Assembly (NCBI GenBank): GCA_964526565.1
Contig: CAZGMC010000033.1
Location: forward strand, 1-37,097
DNA length: 37,097 nt
Reading direction: 5' to 3'
Origin: CAZGMC01 sp964526565
GTDB lineage: Bacteria > Pseudomonadota > Alphaproteobacteria > DSM-16000 > Inquilinaceae
In this document: piece after piece, positions 29,994 to 37,097 of the stretch
How positions within the stretch are numbered: position 1 is the first letter of the stretch
How the letters are laid out: every line of letters begins with the position of its first letter
The notes under the pieces: model-generated
What the model saw: only the letters and a program-made list of their open reading frames with translations
What the model was told of the DNA's origin: nothing
The model's database searches: none
Position numbers and translations under genes: made by a program

Positions 29994-30926
29994 TCAGTAT
30001 GCCTCGCGGAAGCGGCGGCGCAGATAGAACCCGATCAGGTTGAAGCCGAACGTGATCAGGAACAGCACCAAGCCTGTTGAAAATATGGTGGAGTAGGCAA
30101 GCGTGCCATGCGGCAGGTCGCCAAGGCTCATCTGCACGATGTAGGCGGTGATCGTAGCCGCACCCTCGCGGGGATCAAGCGACAGGTTCGGATTTTGACC
30201 GGCTGCGATGGCGAGAACCATGGTTTCGCCGACCGCGCGCGACATGCCCAGAACGTAGGCTGCGGTGATCCCCGACATCGCCCCTGGAACAACGACCCGC
30301 AGAGCCACCTGCCAGCGCGACATACCAAGCGCATAGGCGCCTTCGCGCAGGCCGCTCGGCACGGCACGCATTGCATCCTCGCTGACCGAAACGACATAGG
30401 GCAGGATCATGATGCCAAGGATGATCCCGGGAACCAGCAAGTTGATGCCTGCGAGGCCCGGGATGAAATTCTGCATGACGGGCGTCATCACCAAAAGCGC
30501 GAAGTAACCGTAGACCACGGTCGGCACGGCTTCGAGCAATTCCAGCGCTGGCTTGATCGTCTCGCGCACCACGGGTGGCGCGTATTCGCTGAGGTAGATT
30601 GCCATCACCGTTCCCAACGGAATCGCAATAATCAGGGCGAGGAACGCCACCTGCAATGTTGCCGTCAATAGCGGCAAGATGCCGAATTGCGCATCCGCGA
30701 AGACCGGCGTCCACTCTGTTCCGGTCAAAAAGTCGAGAAGCGGTACCTGTTGAAAAAAGCTCCAGGATTCGCGCACCAGAATGACGATAATCGCGGTAGT
30801 CACGAACACGGAAAGTCCCGCAGACAACAACAGGAGGACACGCATCACCGAGTCAATCGCGCGACGACGTGCAACGAACCCCGATGAGACGAGATCGTCG
30901 GCGGTAGGTATCTTGCTGACTGCCAT
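29994..30926 (-). CDS. pstC: phosphate ABC transporter permease PstC
   Basis: A 310-residue inner-membrane permease, partner of PstA. Hydrophobic helices begin with VLLLLSAGLSVFVTTAIIVI; family motifs are FLTGTEWTPVFADAQFGILP, LLEAVPTVVYGYFALLVMTP, VPSGLREGAYALGMSRWQVA (EAA loop) and GMSRAVGETMVLAIAAGQNP. The 65-base gap to pstS upstream holds a strong hairpin with a T-tract, so pstC and the genes behind it are probably expressed at a lower level than pstS. Confidence 0.95.
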   Translation of the reverse strand: MAVSKIPTADDLVSSGFVARRRAIDSVMRVLLLLSAGLSVFVTTAIIVILVRESWSFFQQVPLLDFLTGTEWTPVFADAQFGILPLLTATLQVAFLALIIAIPLGTVMAIYLSEYAPPVVRETIKPALELLEAVPTVVYGYFALLVMTPVMQNFIPGLAGINLLVPGIILGIMILPYVVSVSEDAMRAVPSGLREGAYALGMSRWQVALRVVVPGAMSGITAAYVLGMSRAVGETMVLAIAAGQNPNLSLDPREGAATITAYIVQMSLGDLPHGTLAYSTIFSTGLVLFLITFGFNLIGFYLRRRFREAY

Positions 30927-30944
30927 CCAATTATCCCCGATACA

Positions 30945-30982
30945 AAAAGGGAGGCGGGGGCAGCGCTCTTAATGCCCCCGCC
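30945..30982 (-). terminator. attenuating hairpin between pstS and pstC
   Basis: GGCGGGGGCA (30982-30973 in minus-strand reading) pairs perfectly with TGCCCCCGCC (30962-30953) around a 10-base loop, followed by TCCCTTTTTG. This is a strong intrinsic terminator-like structure directly after the pstS stop. Partial read-through would give much more PstS binding protein than permease and ATPase. Confidence 0.75.
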
Positions 30983-30991
30983 TGCCGGAAC

Positions 30992-31984
30992 TCAGTTTGC
31001 GGCCGAGCTGCCCATCAGGTCCTCGATGCTGACGCCGACCTCAGACCCACCGGAGAAGTAGGTGCCGGTCACCCGGTTGGCGACCTTTTCACGGCCCAGC
31101 GTGAAGGCCCGGTCGGGCAACGGAACATAGCCGACTTCCTGAACCAGCGTGGTGCCGTTTTCCGCGGTCATCATGAAGTCCGCATAGGCCTGGACCTCGG
31201 GGCGATCCAGACGCTCGACGTTGATGTACATGAACAGCGGACGGGCCAACGGCTGGTACGATCCGTCGCCTGCGGTTTCGACGGTGGGCTCGACGCAGGT
31301 TCCGTCTTCCTGTTCCACCGCGACCGCCTGAAGACGGCTGCGATTTTCCTCAAGATAGGCGAGACCGAGGAAGCCGAGCGCGTTCACGTCGCTCGATACA
31401 CCCTGCACGGTCACGTTGTCGTCCTCGGTTGCGGTGTAGTCGCCGCGTGAGGAATGCTCCACGCCGGTGATCGCGAAGGTGTAGTAGTCATAGGTGCCCG
31501 AGTCGGTCCCGGCGCCAAACAGACGCAGCGGCGCGTCGGGGAAGCTGTCGCGCACCTGGTTCCAGTTGGTTATCGTGCCTTGGGCTTCGGGTTCCCAGAT
31601 CATTCTCAGTTCTTCCACCGTCATGCACTGTGCCCAGTCATTGTCGGGGTGCACGACGTTGGCCAGTCCATCCATGGCGACGGGCAATTCGATAAACTCG
31701 ATGCCATTCTCTTCACAAAGGGCGATCTCAATGTCGCGAATCGGCCGGGAGGCGCCGGTCACGTCGGTTTCGCCACGGCAGAACTTCTGGAAGCCGCCGC
31801 CGGTGCCCGACAGACCCACGGTGACACGAGTTCCCGTCGCAATCTGGAACTCTTCTGCATAAGCTTCAGAGATCGGGAAGACCGTCGACGATCCGTCAAC
31901 GGTGACCACCTCTTGAGCGGCGGACTGCAGCGCGAAGGCAGAGACGCCCGCCGCGAGAGAAAGTGTGAAGATGGTGCTTTTCAT
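30992..31984 (-). CDS. pstS: periplasmic phosphate-binding protein PstS
   Basis: A 330-residue protein with a Sec signal peptide (MKSTIFTLSLAAGVSAFALQ, cleavage after SAAQ near 23). The mature part has VTVDGSSTVFPISEAYAEEF, GLSGTGGGFQKFCRGETDVT and GAGTDSGTYDYYTFAITG, the three phosphate-binding loops of PstS. GAGGAG lies 8 bases before ATG 31984. It captures phosphate for PstCAB; PstS proteins vary in arsenate discrimination, relevant beside an ars operon. Upstream DNA for its promoter is only about 130 bases, to the IS end at 32116. A GTGTCAT half-site is present there, but a full Pho box is not clear. Confidence 0.95.
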   Translation of the reverse strand: MKSTIFTLSLAAGVSAFALQSAAQEVVTVDGSSTVFPISEAYAEEFQIATGTRVTVGLSGTGGGFQKFCRGETDVTGASRPIRDIEIALCEENGIEFIELPVAMDGLANVVHPDNDWAQCMTVEELRMIWEPEAQGTITNWNQVRDSFPDAPLRLFGAGTDSGTYDYYTFAITGVEHSSRGDYTATEDDNVTVQGVSSDVNALGFLGLAYLEENRSRLQAVAVEQEDGTCVEPTVETAGDGSYQPLARPLFMYINVERLDRPEVQAYADFMMTAENGTTLVQEVGYVPLPDRAFTLGREKVANRVTGTYFSGGSEVGVSIEDLMGSSAAN

Positions 31985-32115
31985 TTGATGCTCCTCAGCA
32001 GCGCTGTTTGGCTTGCTTGCCGTGGATAACATAGGCGGACTATGTGACATGCAGATGAAGCTGAGGTACTGTTTTCATGACACTGACACCTGGTCCTGGA
32101 AAACGGGACAGGGGG

Positions 32116-33135
32116 GAGCCTCTTGCAGAATTCTCCGCCAGATGAAACAGGAGCAACAGCAGAAATATCATAGAACATGTCAGAAAATTTCAATAAGATC
32201 ATGCATAGAAAGTTGATGGATTCCTCGACAAGGTGCGCGATATTGCAGTTGAGTCTTGGCAGTCACCCGGCAGTCTTTTTCGCCATGCGCAAGCCTTGGA
32301 GCCATATCCAGCCAACCCTGTTCCCCTGGATGCACGAAGATCGGGATCCGATCACGGAAAAGCTGAAACAGCTGACCCATATCCTCAACGACCTCGACCT
32401 CGAGGCCGTCGTGCGCACCCCGGTGCGCGGGCCCGGCGCGCCGCTCAGCGATTGCACGGCCATCGCCCGCGCCTTCGTCGCCAAGGCGGTGCTCAACCTG
32501 CCCACCACCACCGCCCGGCGCGAACGCCTCCAGATCGACCGCTCGCGGCGCCGGATCTGCGGCTGGGAACGCCGCACCGATGTGCCCAGCGAAAGCGCCT
32601 TCTCCCGCGCCTTCGCCGAGTTCGCCCAGGACGGTGCCGCCAAGCGCCTGTGCACGAGGCGCTGGTCACCCGCCGGCTTGGCGACCGCATCGTCGGCCAC
32701 GTCTCCCGCGACGCCACCGAGATCGGGGCCCGCGAACGCCCGGTGAAGAAGGAGGAGGACGGCGACGCGCCGCCGCCCGCCCCCAGGCGCCGCCGCGGCC
32801 GGCCGCGCAAGGGCGAGGAGCCGCCAGCCAAGCCGCCCACCCGGCTGGACCGCCAGCGCACCCAGACCGTGGCCGAGATGCTGGCCGACCCCGACGCCTG
32901 GCTGTACAACGAACGCAGCAATGCCGAGCGCGCCATCGGCCGCCTCAAGGACGACTTCGGCGGCCGCTACGTGCGGGTCCGCGGCGCCGTCAAGGTCTGC
33001 TGCCACCTCACCTTCGGCCTCGCCGCCCTGGCCGCAGACAGCCTCCTGCGACTGCGATCCCACCGAATGCAGCCGGCCCGACCGCCCGCCGCCCCCGCGA
33101 GAAACCGCTCATCCGCGGAATTCTGCAAGAGACTC
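32116..33135 (+). mobile_element. defective insertion sequence, copy 2 (both ends present)
   Basis: The left end GAGCCTCTTGCAGAATTC (32116-32133) is a 17/18 match to the inverted right end GAGTCTCTTGCAGAATTC (33135-33118), defining a 1020-bp element. No clear target duplication can be read from the flanks. It stands just upstream of pstS and in the same orientation as copy 1, so the two direct copies bracket the pst operon. Right-terminal bases differ from copy 1 at several positions although the interior is the same. Confidence 0.85.
32285..33135 (+). pseudogene. DDE transposase pseudogene, frameshift plus internal deletion (copy 2)
   Basis: Same coding content as copy 1 from MRKPWSHIQPTLFPWMHEDR to AADSLLRLRSHRMQPARPP. 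It has the identical frameshift after KRL and the identical loss of the central catalytic part between MLADPDAW and LYNERSN. The shared defects show that one defective element was the source of the other, or that the copies were homogenised. Any movement would need an active transposase supplied in trans. Confidence 0.85.
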
Positions 33136-33404
33136 GGTGATGCTTTCACCATGTTCCGTCCAGAGCGCCGCGAAAACGCATCAAGACCGGAGCGTTGGTT
33201 GGCTCCATGTAATGTTTCGCGTAACCCTGTATGCTGGTCCGATTCACGCGGCAGCGTAAGCAGGGCTGACGCACCCCTTGAAAGGCTGTATAATCAAGCT
33301 GCCACCCAAGACTTCCAGCAGCCAGCCAAGCGTGCGTGCGTCATGAGTGAGTCCGTATCGCTGCCGACGCCGGAATTCAACATCTCTGATCTCAAAGCGC
33401 CACC

Positions 33405-34838
33405 TCACGCCGCCGTCCCGCCCACAGTCAGCCCGTCGATGCGCAGGGTGGGCTGGCCGACGCCGACCGGGACGCCCTGGCCGTCCTTGCCGCAGGTGCC
33501 GATGCCGGGGTCCATGGCCACGTCGTCGCCGATCATCGTCACCTTGGTCAGGGCGTCCGGGCCGTTGCCGATCAGGGTGGCGCCCTTCACGGGGGCGCCA
33601 ACCTTGCCGTCCTCGATCAGGTAGGCCTCCGACGCCGAGAACACGAACTTGCCGCTGGTGATGTCGACCTGCCCGCCGCCGAAGTTCACGGCGTAAAGGC
33701 CGCGCTTGACCGAGGCCAGGATCTCTTCGCGCGACTGGCCGCCGGCCAGCATCAGGGTGTTGGTCATGCGCGGCATCGGATAGTGGGCGAAGCTCTGGCG
33801 GCGGCCGTTGCCGGTCGGCGCCATGCCCATCAGGCGGGCGTTCTGGCGGTCCTGCATGAAGCCGACCAGGACACCATCCTCGATCAGCGTGGTCGCCTGG
33901 GTCGGCGTGCCCTCGTCGTCGACGGTCAGCGAGCCGCGCCGGTCGGGGATGGTGCCGTCGTCGACCACGGTGACGCCCGGTGCCGCCACCCGCTGGCCCA
34001 TCAGGCCGGAGAAGGCGGACACCTTCTTGCGGTTGAAGTCGCCCTCCAGGCCGTGGCCGATGGCCTCGTGCAGCAGGATGCCCGGCCAGCCCGGCCCCAG
34101 CACCACCGTCATCTCGCCGGCCGGCGCATCGACCGAGGCGAGCTTGAGCTGCGCCTGGCGCAGCGCCTCGTCCACCGCCGCCTGCCAGGTGGACGGCTCC
34201 AGATAGAACTCGTAGCCGGTGCGGCCGCCCATGCCGTGGTTGCCGCTCTCCATGCGGTCGCCCTCGGCGCACACCACCGAGACGCCGATGCGCACCAGCG
34301 GGCGGATGTCGGCGACGTGGCGGCCGTCGGCGCGGATGATGCGCACCGCCTGCCATTCGCCGGCAAGGCTGGCCGAGACCTGGCGCACGCGCGGGTCGCG
34401 GGCGCGGGCATAGGCATCGATTTCCTGCAGCAGCCGCACCTTGGCCTCGAACGGCACCAGCGACAGCGGGTTGGCATCGGTGTAGAGGCGCGCATTGGTG
34501 CCGACCGGCGGCTCGGCCAGGGTGCCGCCGCGCCCGGCATGGACCGCCTGGACAGTGGCCACGGCGCGGCGCACCGCCTCCTCCGACAGGTCGGAGGAAT
34601 GGCAGTAGCCGCTCGCCTCGCCGGCCACGGCGCGCAGGCCGAAGCCCTGCATGGTGTCGAACCCGGCGCTCTTCAGGCGGCCGTCGTCCCAGGTCAGGCT
34701 TTCCGACTGGCTGTACTCCAGGAACAGCTCGCCGTCGTCGGCACCGCGCAGGCCCGCGCCGATCAGGTCGTCGAGGCGGGCGCGGTCCAGCCCGGCGCGG
34801 GTGAAGAACAGGTCGTCGGTGGTGGCGAGCGCGGTCAT
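33405..34838 (-). CDS. tldD: metalloprotease TldD
   Basis: A 477-residue protein of the TldD/PmbA family. The zinc site is LLHEAIGHGLEGDFNRK (HExxxH, about residues 256-265), and the conserved C-terminal part has GYEFYLEPSTWQAAVDEALR, VVDDGTIPDRRGSLTVDDEG and MPRMTNTLMLAGG. With TldE it forms a heterodimeric protease that trims peptides, including microcin and RiPP leader peptides, and acts on CcdA-type antitoxins. TldE is not in the window. AAGGA lies 7 bases before ATG 34838. It is a host-type high-GC gene directly to the right of the island; 269 bases between the IS end and its stop hold nothing recognisable. Confidence 0.94.
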   Translation of the reverse strand: MTALATTDDLFFTRAGLDRARLDDLIGAGLRGADDGELFLEYSQSESLTWDDGRLKSAGFDTMQGFGLRAVAGEASGYCHSSDLSEEAVRRAVATVQAVHAGRGGTLAEPPVGTNARLYTDANPLSLVPFEAKVRLLQEIDAYARARDPRVRQVSASLAGEWQAVRIIRADGRHVADIRPLVRIGVSVVCAEGDRMESGNHGMGGRTGYEFYLEPSTWQAAVDEALRQAQLKLASVDAPAGEMTVVLGPGWPGILLHEAIGHGLEGDFNRKKVSAFSGLMGQRVAAPGVTVVDDGTIPDRRGSLTVDDEGTPTQATTLIEDGVLVGFMQDRQNARLMGMAPTGNGRRQSFAHYPMPRMTNTLMLAGGQSREEILASVKRGLYAVNFGGGQVDITSGKFVFSASEAYLIEDGKVGAPVKGATLIGNGPDALTKVTMIGDDVAMDPGIGTCGKDGQGVPVGVGQPTLRIDGLTVGGTAA

Positions 34839-35122
34839 CGCGGGATCCTTGCTCCGGCCCGGCCGGTGCGGCCCGGGCGGCATGGGTCGAGGCATCGGGA
34901 CACCCGAGAGAGTGGCGATCGCCGCGCCCCGCGGCAAGCCCGCGGACAGGGCGAAACAGGATGCCAATCATACGCGAGCGCAGATATGGGTGCTTTCCGC
35001 ATGGCGAGGCGCAAGGCTTTTGGCGGGCCGCTCAGGGAGCCATTCATACTTGACAGACGAGGGCACCAGGGCCATCGTCAGGCTTGGAGGCTTTGTGGTG
35101 CGAAAGCGCTGCATTGCCTTTT

Positions 35123-36007
35123 TTATTGATATGGTTCCTTCTCGATGTGCGTCCTGAGATCAGGAATGTACGCGAAGCTCCAAATTGTGAAATTGGGATT
35201 ACCAAGTCGTTCACGTGTTGCCTTGTATCGAAGCCGGGCCACCTGCTGAGCAAACGGCTCCAGTTCCGGCCGTCGGTTCTTTGTCATTTGGGGCGTTCTG
35301 AATGCCCAGGAAATGCAATAGGCAATCAGGTCCGCAATCTGGATTCCAGTGGTTAATTCGCTGTGCACAAACAAAGGCTCCGGGAGAATCAGGCCCGCAC
35401 GTTGCCGGCCCGTCGCCGTGTCCTTGAAGTATCTGTGAACCTGGTTTATCAGCAAGTGGCTTTTTGTCTTCTCGAGTTCGTCAAAAACTATGATGCCATG
35501 CCCCCAAGGCTCTTGCGGCTGCAAGTCCTCCAGAAAATAATAGAACCTTTCGAAAAGGTAGGCATAGTCCTTTCTCAGGCCATCGGACGCCGTGGGATGA
35601 GCATCCGTCTCAACTATACTTGCAAACGCTCGGCAACGAAACTTTTCGCATAAATCAAAGACGCTACGAACATAGCCAAGTTTGGCAAAAGCCAGCGCCC
35701 GCAAATGCTTTGCTGTGGCACGCGATCCGGATTGCAATGCTTCCTGTGCCAAGATGGGAATTTCATGCTCTTCCACCTCCTCTCTTAGGCTGGCATGGTT
35801 AAACACCTTTGTTTTTAAAAGCTTTCTGCCCTTCAGCTCCAGCCTTCCGTCACTGTAGCGGACGCCAAAGTGCCTGATTTCGGCAGCATGAAGCTCGACG
35901 ATCAGGTCCCACAAGACGCGGACCTGGATCGCAACTCCGGCCAGCACCTCGTACGGCGATGCCCGTCGATCATGGCCGCTTTCATCAATGAACAAGAGCC
36001 AACTCAT
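35123..36007 (-). CDS. DUF3800 domain protein
   Basis: A 294-residue protein with the DUF3800 marks: N-terminal LLFIDESGHDRRASPYEVLA (FIDESG), central WGHGIIVFDELEKTKSHLL, and C-terminal ELTTGIQIADLIAYCISWAF (QxADLxAY). The scattered acidic residues suggest a metal-dependent nuclease-like fold, but no function is established. Members often occur on mobile DNA and in defence-rich regions. GC content is clearly lower than in tldD and hisS on either side, pointing to recent transfer. It stands alone on the minus strand, with 224 bases to hisS and 284 to tldD. Confidence 0.85.
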   Translation of the reverse strand: MSWLLFIDESGHDRRASPYEVLAGVAIQVRVLWDLIVELHAAEIRHFGVRYSDGRLELKGRKLLKTKVFNHASLREEVEEHEIPILAQEALQSGSRATAKHLRALAFAKLGYVRSVFDLCEKFRCRAFASIVETDAHPTASDGLRKDYAYLFERFYYFLEDLQPQEPWGHGIIVFDELEKTKSHLLINQVHRYFKDTATGRQRAGLILPEPLFVHSELTTGIQIADLIAYCISWAFRTPQMTKNRRPELEPFAQQVARLRYKATRERLGNPNFTIWSFAYIPDLRTHIEKEPYQ

Positions 36008-36231
36008 CGTCCGACAATACCACTGAGAGCGGAAGTATCAACCTTTCATGCTATACGGAACGGCATGTGAACCCGGATTCGTTCAGTTCATGAGGACCAT
36101 TGGCGCCCGCCGGATTCTGTCATGCAGACATTCCCTCACCGCTTCCACCCGCTACCGCCTTGCGCCCGGGCAGCGACATTCCTATGCCTAGGGGCAACCC
36201 TGCCTGCCCGCCCCTGCATCCGGTTGCCCGC

Positions 36232-37097
36232 ATGTCCGACCGCCCGATCGTCAAGCCGCAGCCCGTGTCCGGGTTCCCGGAATGGCTGCCCGAGGAGAAG
36301 CTGGTCGAGGAGCGCCTGCTCGGCCTGATCCGACGCGCCTTCGAGCGCTACGGCTTCACGCCCGTGGAGACCCCGGCGGTCGAGCGCAAGGAGGTGCTGC
36401 ACGCCAAGGGCGTGATGGACAAGGAGATCTACGCCCTGTCCCGCCTGGCCGCCGGCGACGGCGAGGACCCGGCGACCGAGCTGGCCCTGCACTTCGACCT
36501 GACCGTGCCGCTGGCGCGCTATGTGGCGCAGCACTTTGCCCGGCTGACCTTCCCGTTCCGCCGCTACCAGATCCAGAAGGTGTGGCGCGGCGAGCGGCCC
36601 CAGGCCGGCCGCTTCCGCGAGTTCTACCAGTGCGACATCGACGTGATCGGCAACGGCTCGCTCAGCCTGCTGGCCGACGCCGAGCTGCCGCTGGTCATCA
36701 ACGACATCTTCGCGGAGATGGACATCGGCCGGTTCATGGTCCGCCTGAACAACCGCAAGATCCTTCAGGGTTACCTTGAACACCTCGGATTGGCCGGCGA
36801 GCCCGCGGCGGCGGCCCTGCGCGCCATAGACGCGCTGGAGAAGACCGGCCGCGACGCCGTGCTGGCCGACCTGCGCGCGCCCGCGGTGGGGCTGGACGCC
36901 GCCCGCGCGGAGGGGCTGGTCGATTTCATCGCCGGCGACCCGGACCTGGGCCGGCTGCGCACCCTGGGCCTGAACGACACCTTCGCCGCCGGCGTGGCTG
37001 AACTTGCCGAGGTGGTCGAGGCCATGCGGGCGCTGGGCATGCCGGAGGACGCGTGCCAGGTGGACCTCGCCATCGCCCGCGGCCTGGACTACTACAC
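36232..37097 (+). CDS. hisS: histidyl-tRNA synthetase, 5' part (runs off window)
   Basis: 288 codons are present. Class II synthetase marks: motif 1 region FTPVETPAVERKEVLHAKG, ALHFDLTVPLARYVAQH, motif 2 RRYQIQKVWRGERPQAGR followed by FREFYQCDIDVIG, and the start of the histidine-specific motif ARGLDYYT at the edge. The N-terminus VSGFPEWLPEEKLVEERLL differs from the common bacterial RGTxD start and resembles the variant HisS type found in some alphaproteobacteria and actinobacteria. ATG 36232 is the family start. C-terminal catalytic and anticodon-binding parts are outside the window. Confidence 0.9.
   Translation, partial: MSDRPIVKPQPVSGFPEWLPEEKLVEERLLGLIRRAFERYGFTPVETPAVERKEVLHAKGVMDKEIYALSRLAAGDGEDPATELALHFDLTVPLARYVAQHFARLTFPFRRYQIQKVWRGERPQAGRFREFYQCDIDVIGNGSLSLLADAELPLVINDIFAEMDIGRFMVRLNNRKILQGYLEHLGLAGEPAAAALRAIDALEKTGRDAVLADLRAPAVGLDAARAEGLVDFIAGDPDLGRLRTLGLNDTFAAGVAELAEVVEAMRALGMPEDACQVDLAIARGLDYY

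Noticed and set aside
32040..32115. Full Pho box upstream of pstS
   Set aside because: Only one half-site (GTGTCAT on the minus strand) is good; the second repeat at the expected 11-base spacing matches poorly.
33136..33404. Gene or IS remnant between IS copy 2 and tldD
   Set aside because: Minus-strand frame ending in PFKGCVSPAYAAA is open but matches nothing I recognise; no start or ribosome site.

Overview
The window is chromosomal DNA from a very GC-rich Gram-negative bacterium, most likely an alphaproteobacterium of Rhodospirillales type. The basis is the strong G/C bias at third codon positions, LPS inner-core genes (waaC, waaF, waaG-like, waaP-like), a flagellin-like protein, a TldD protease and a phosphonate pathway. 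Nearly all host genes are tightly packed with ATGA-type overlaps. The organism assignment is inference; no rRNA or tRNA gene is visible.

Layout. 1-173: tail of an antitoxin gene and a truncated vapC-like PIN toxin. 136-5105 (minus): flagellin-like protein, GT2 glycosyltransferase, Gfo/Idh oxidoreductase, WaaP-like kinase and WaaG-like glycosyltransferase. 5196-7262: ECF sigma/anti-sigma pair on the minus strand and a divergent DUF4168 secreted protein; both directions carry the same promoter-like motif with the same spacing. 7250-10256 (minus): waaC, waaF and an EEP-family phosphoesterase with a collagen-like tail. 10546-12228 (plus): Cache-domain chemoreceptor. 12215-14585: small membrane protein, META/HslJ-type lipoprotein with two in-frame tandem repeats, GNAT remnant, a HigBA module with a recognisable promoter/operator, and an aminotransferase remnant. 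14593-16506: a CdtB-like EEP protein and a helical-repeat protein. 16507-17133: AT-rich gap. 17134-20710 (plus): phosphonate monoester hydrolase, phnW and phnX, which can take phosphonate monoesters to AEP, phosphonoacetaldehyde, then acetaldehyde plus phosphate.

20713-33135 is a lower-GC accessory island. Its minus-strand ars operon is arsR, arsD-CMD fusion, arsA, acr3, usp and arsC (arsC has an in-frame stop). Next come a left-truncated defective insertion sequence, a minus-strand pst operon (pstS-pstC-pstA-pstB-phoU-phoB; phoU and phoB frameshifted, phoB also cut by the IS), and a second, nearly identical defective IS copy. Both IS copies share one frameshift and one large internal deletion of the transposase, so neither can encode an active enzyme. 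The island pairs high-affinity phosphate uptake with arsenite extrusion but shows localised decay.

After the island: tldD (minus), a lower-GC DUF3800 gene (minus), and the 5' part of a hisS-type histidyl-tRNA synthetase (plus) running off the window. The most interesting points are the ArsD-CMD fusion, the pair of identical dead IS copies around pst, the CdtB-like protein without partners, the shared divergent ECF promoters, and a dispersed repeat abutting two gene ends.
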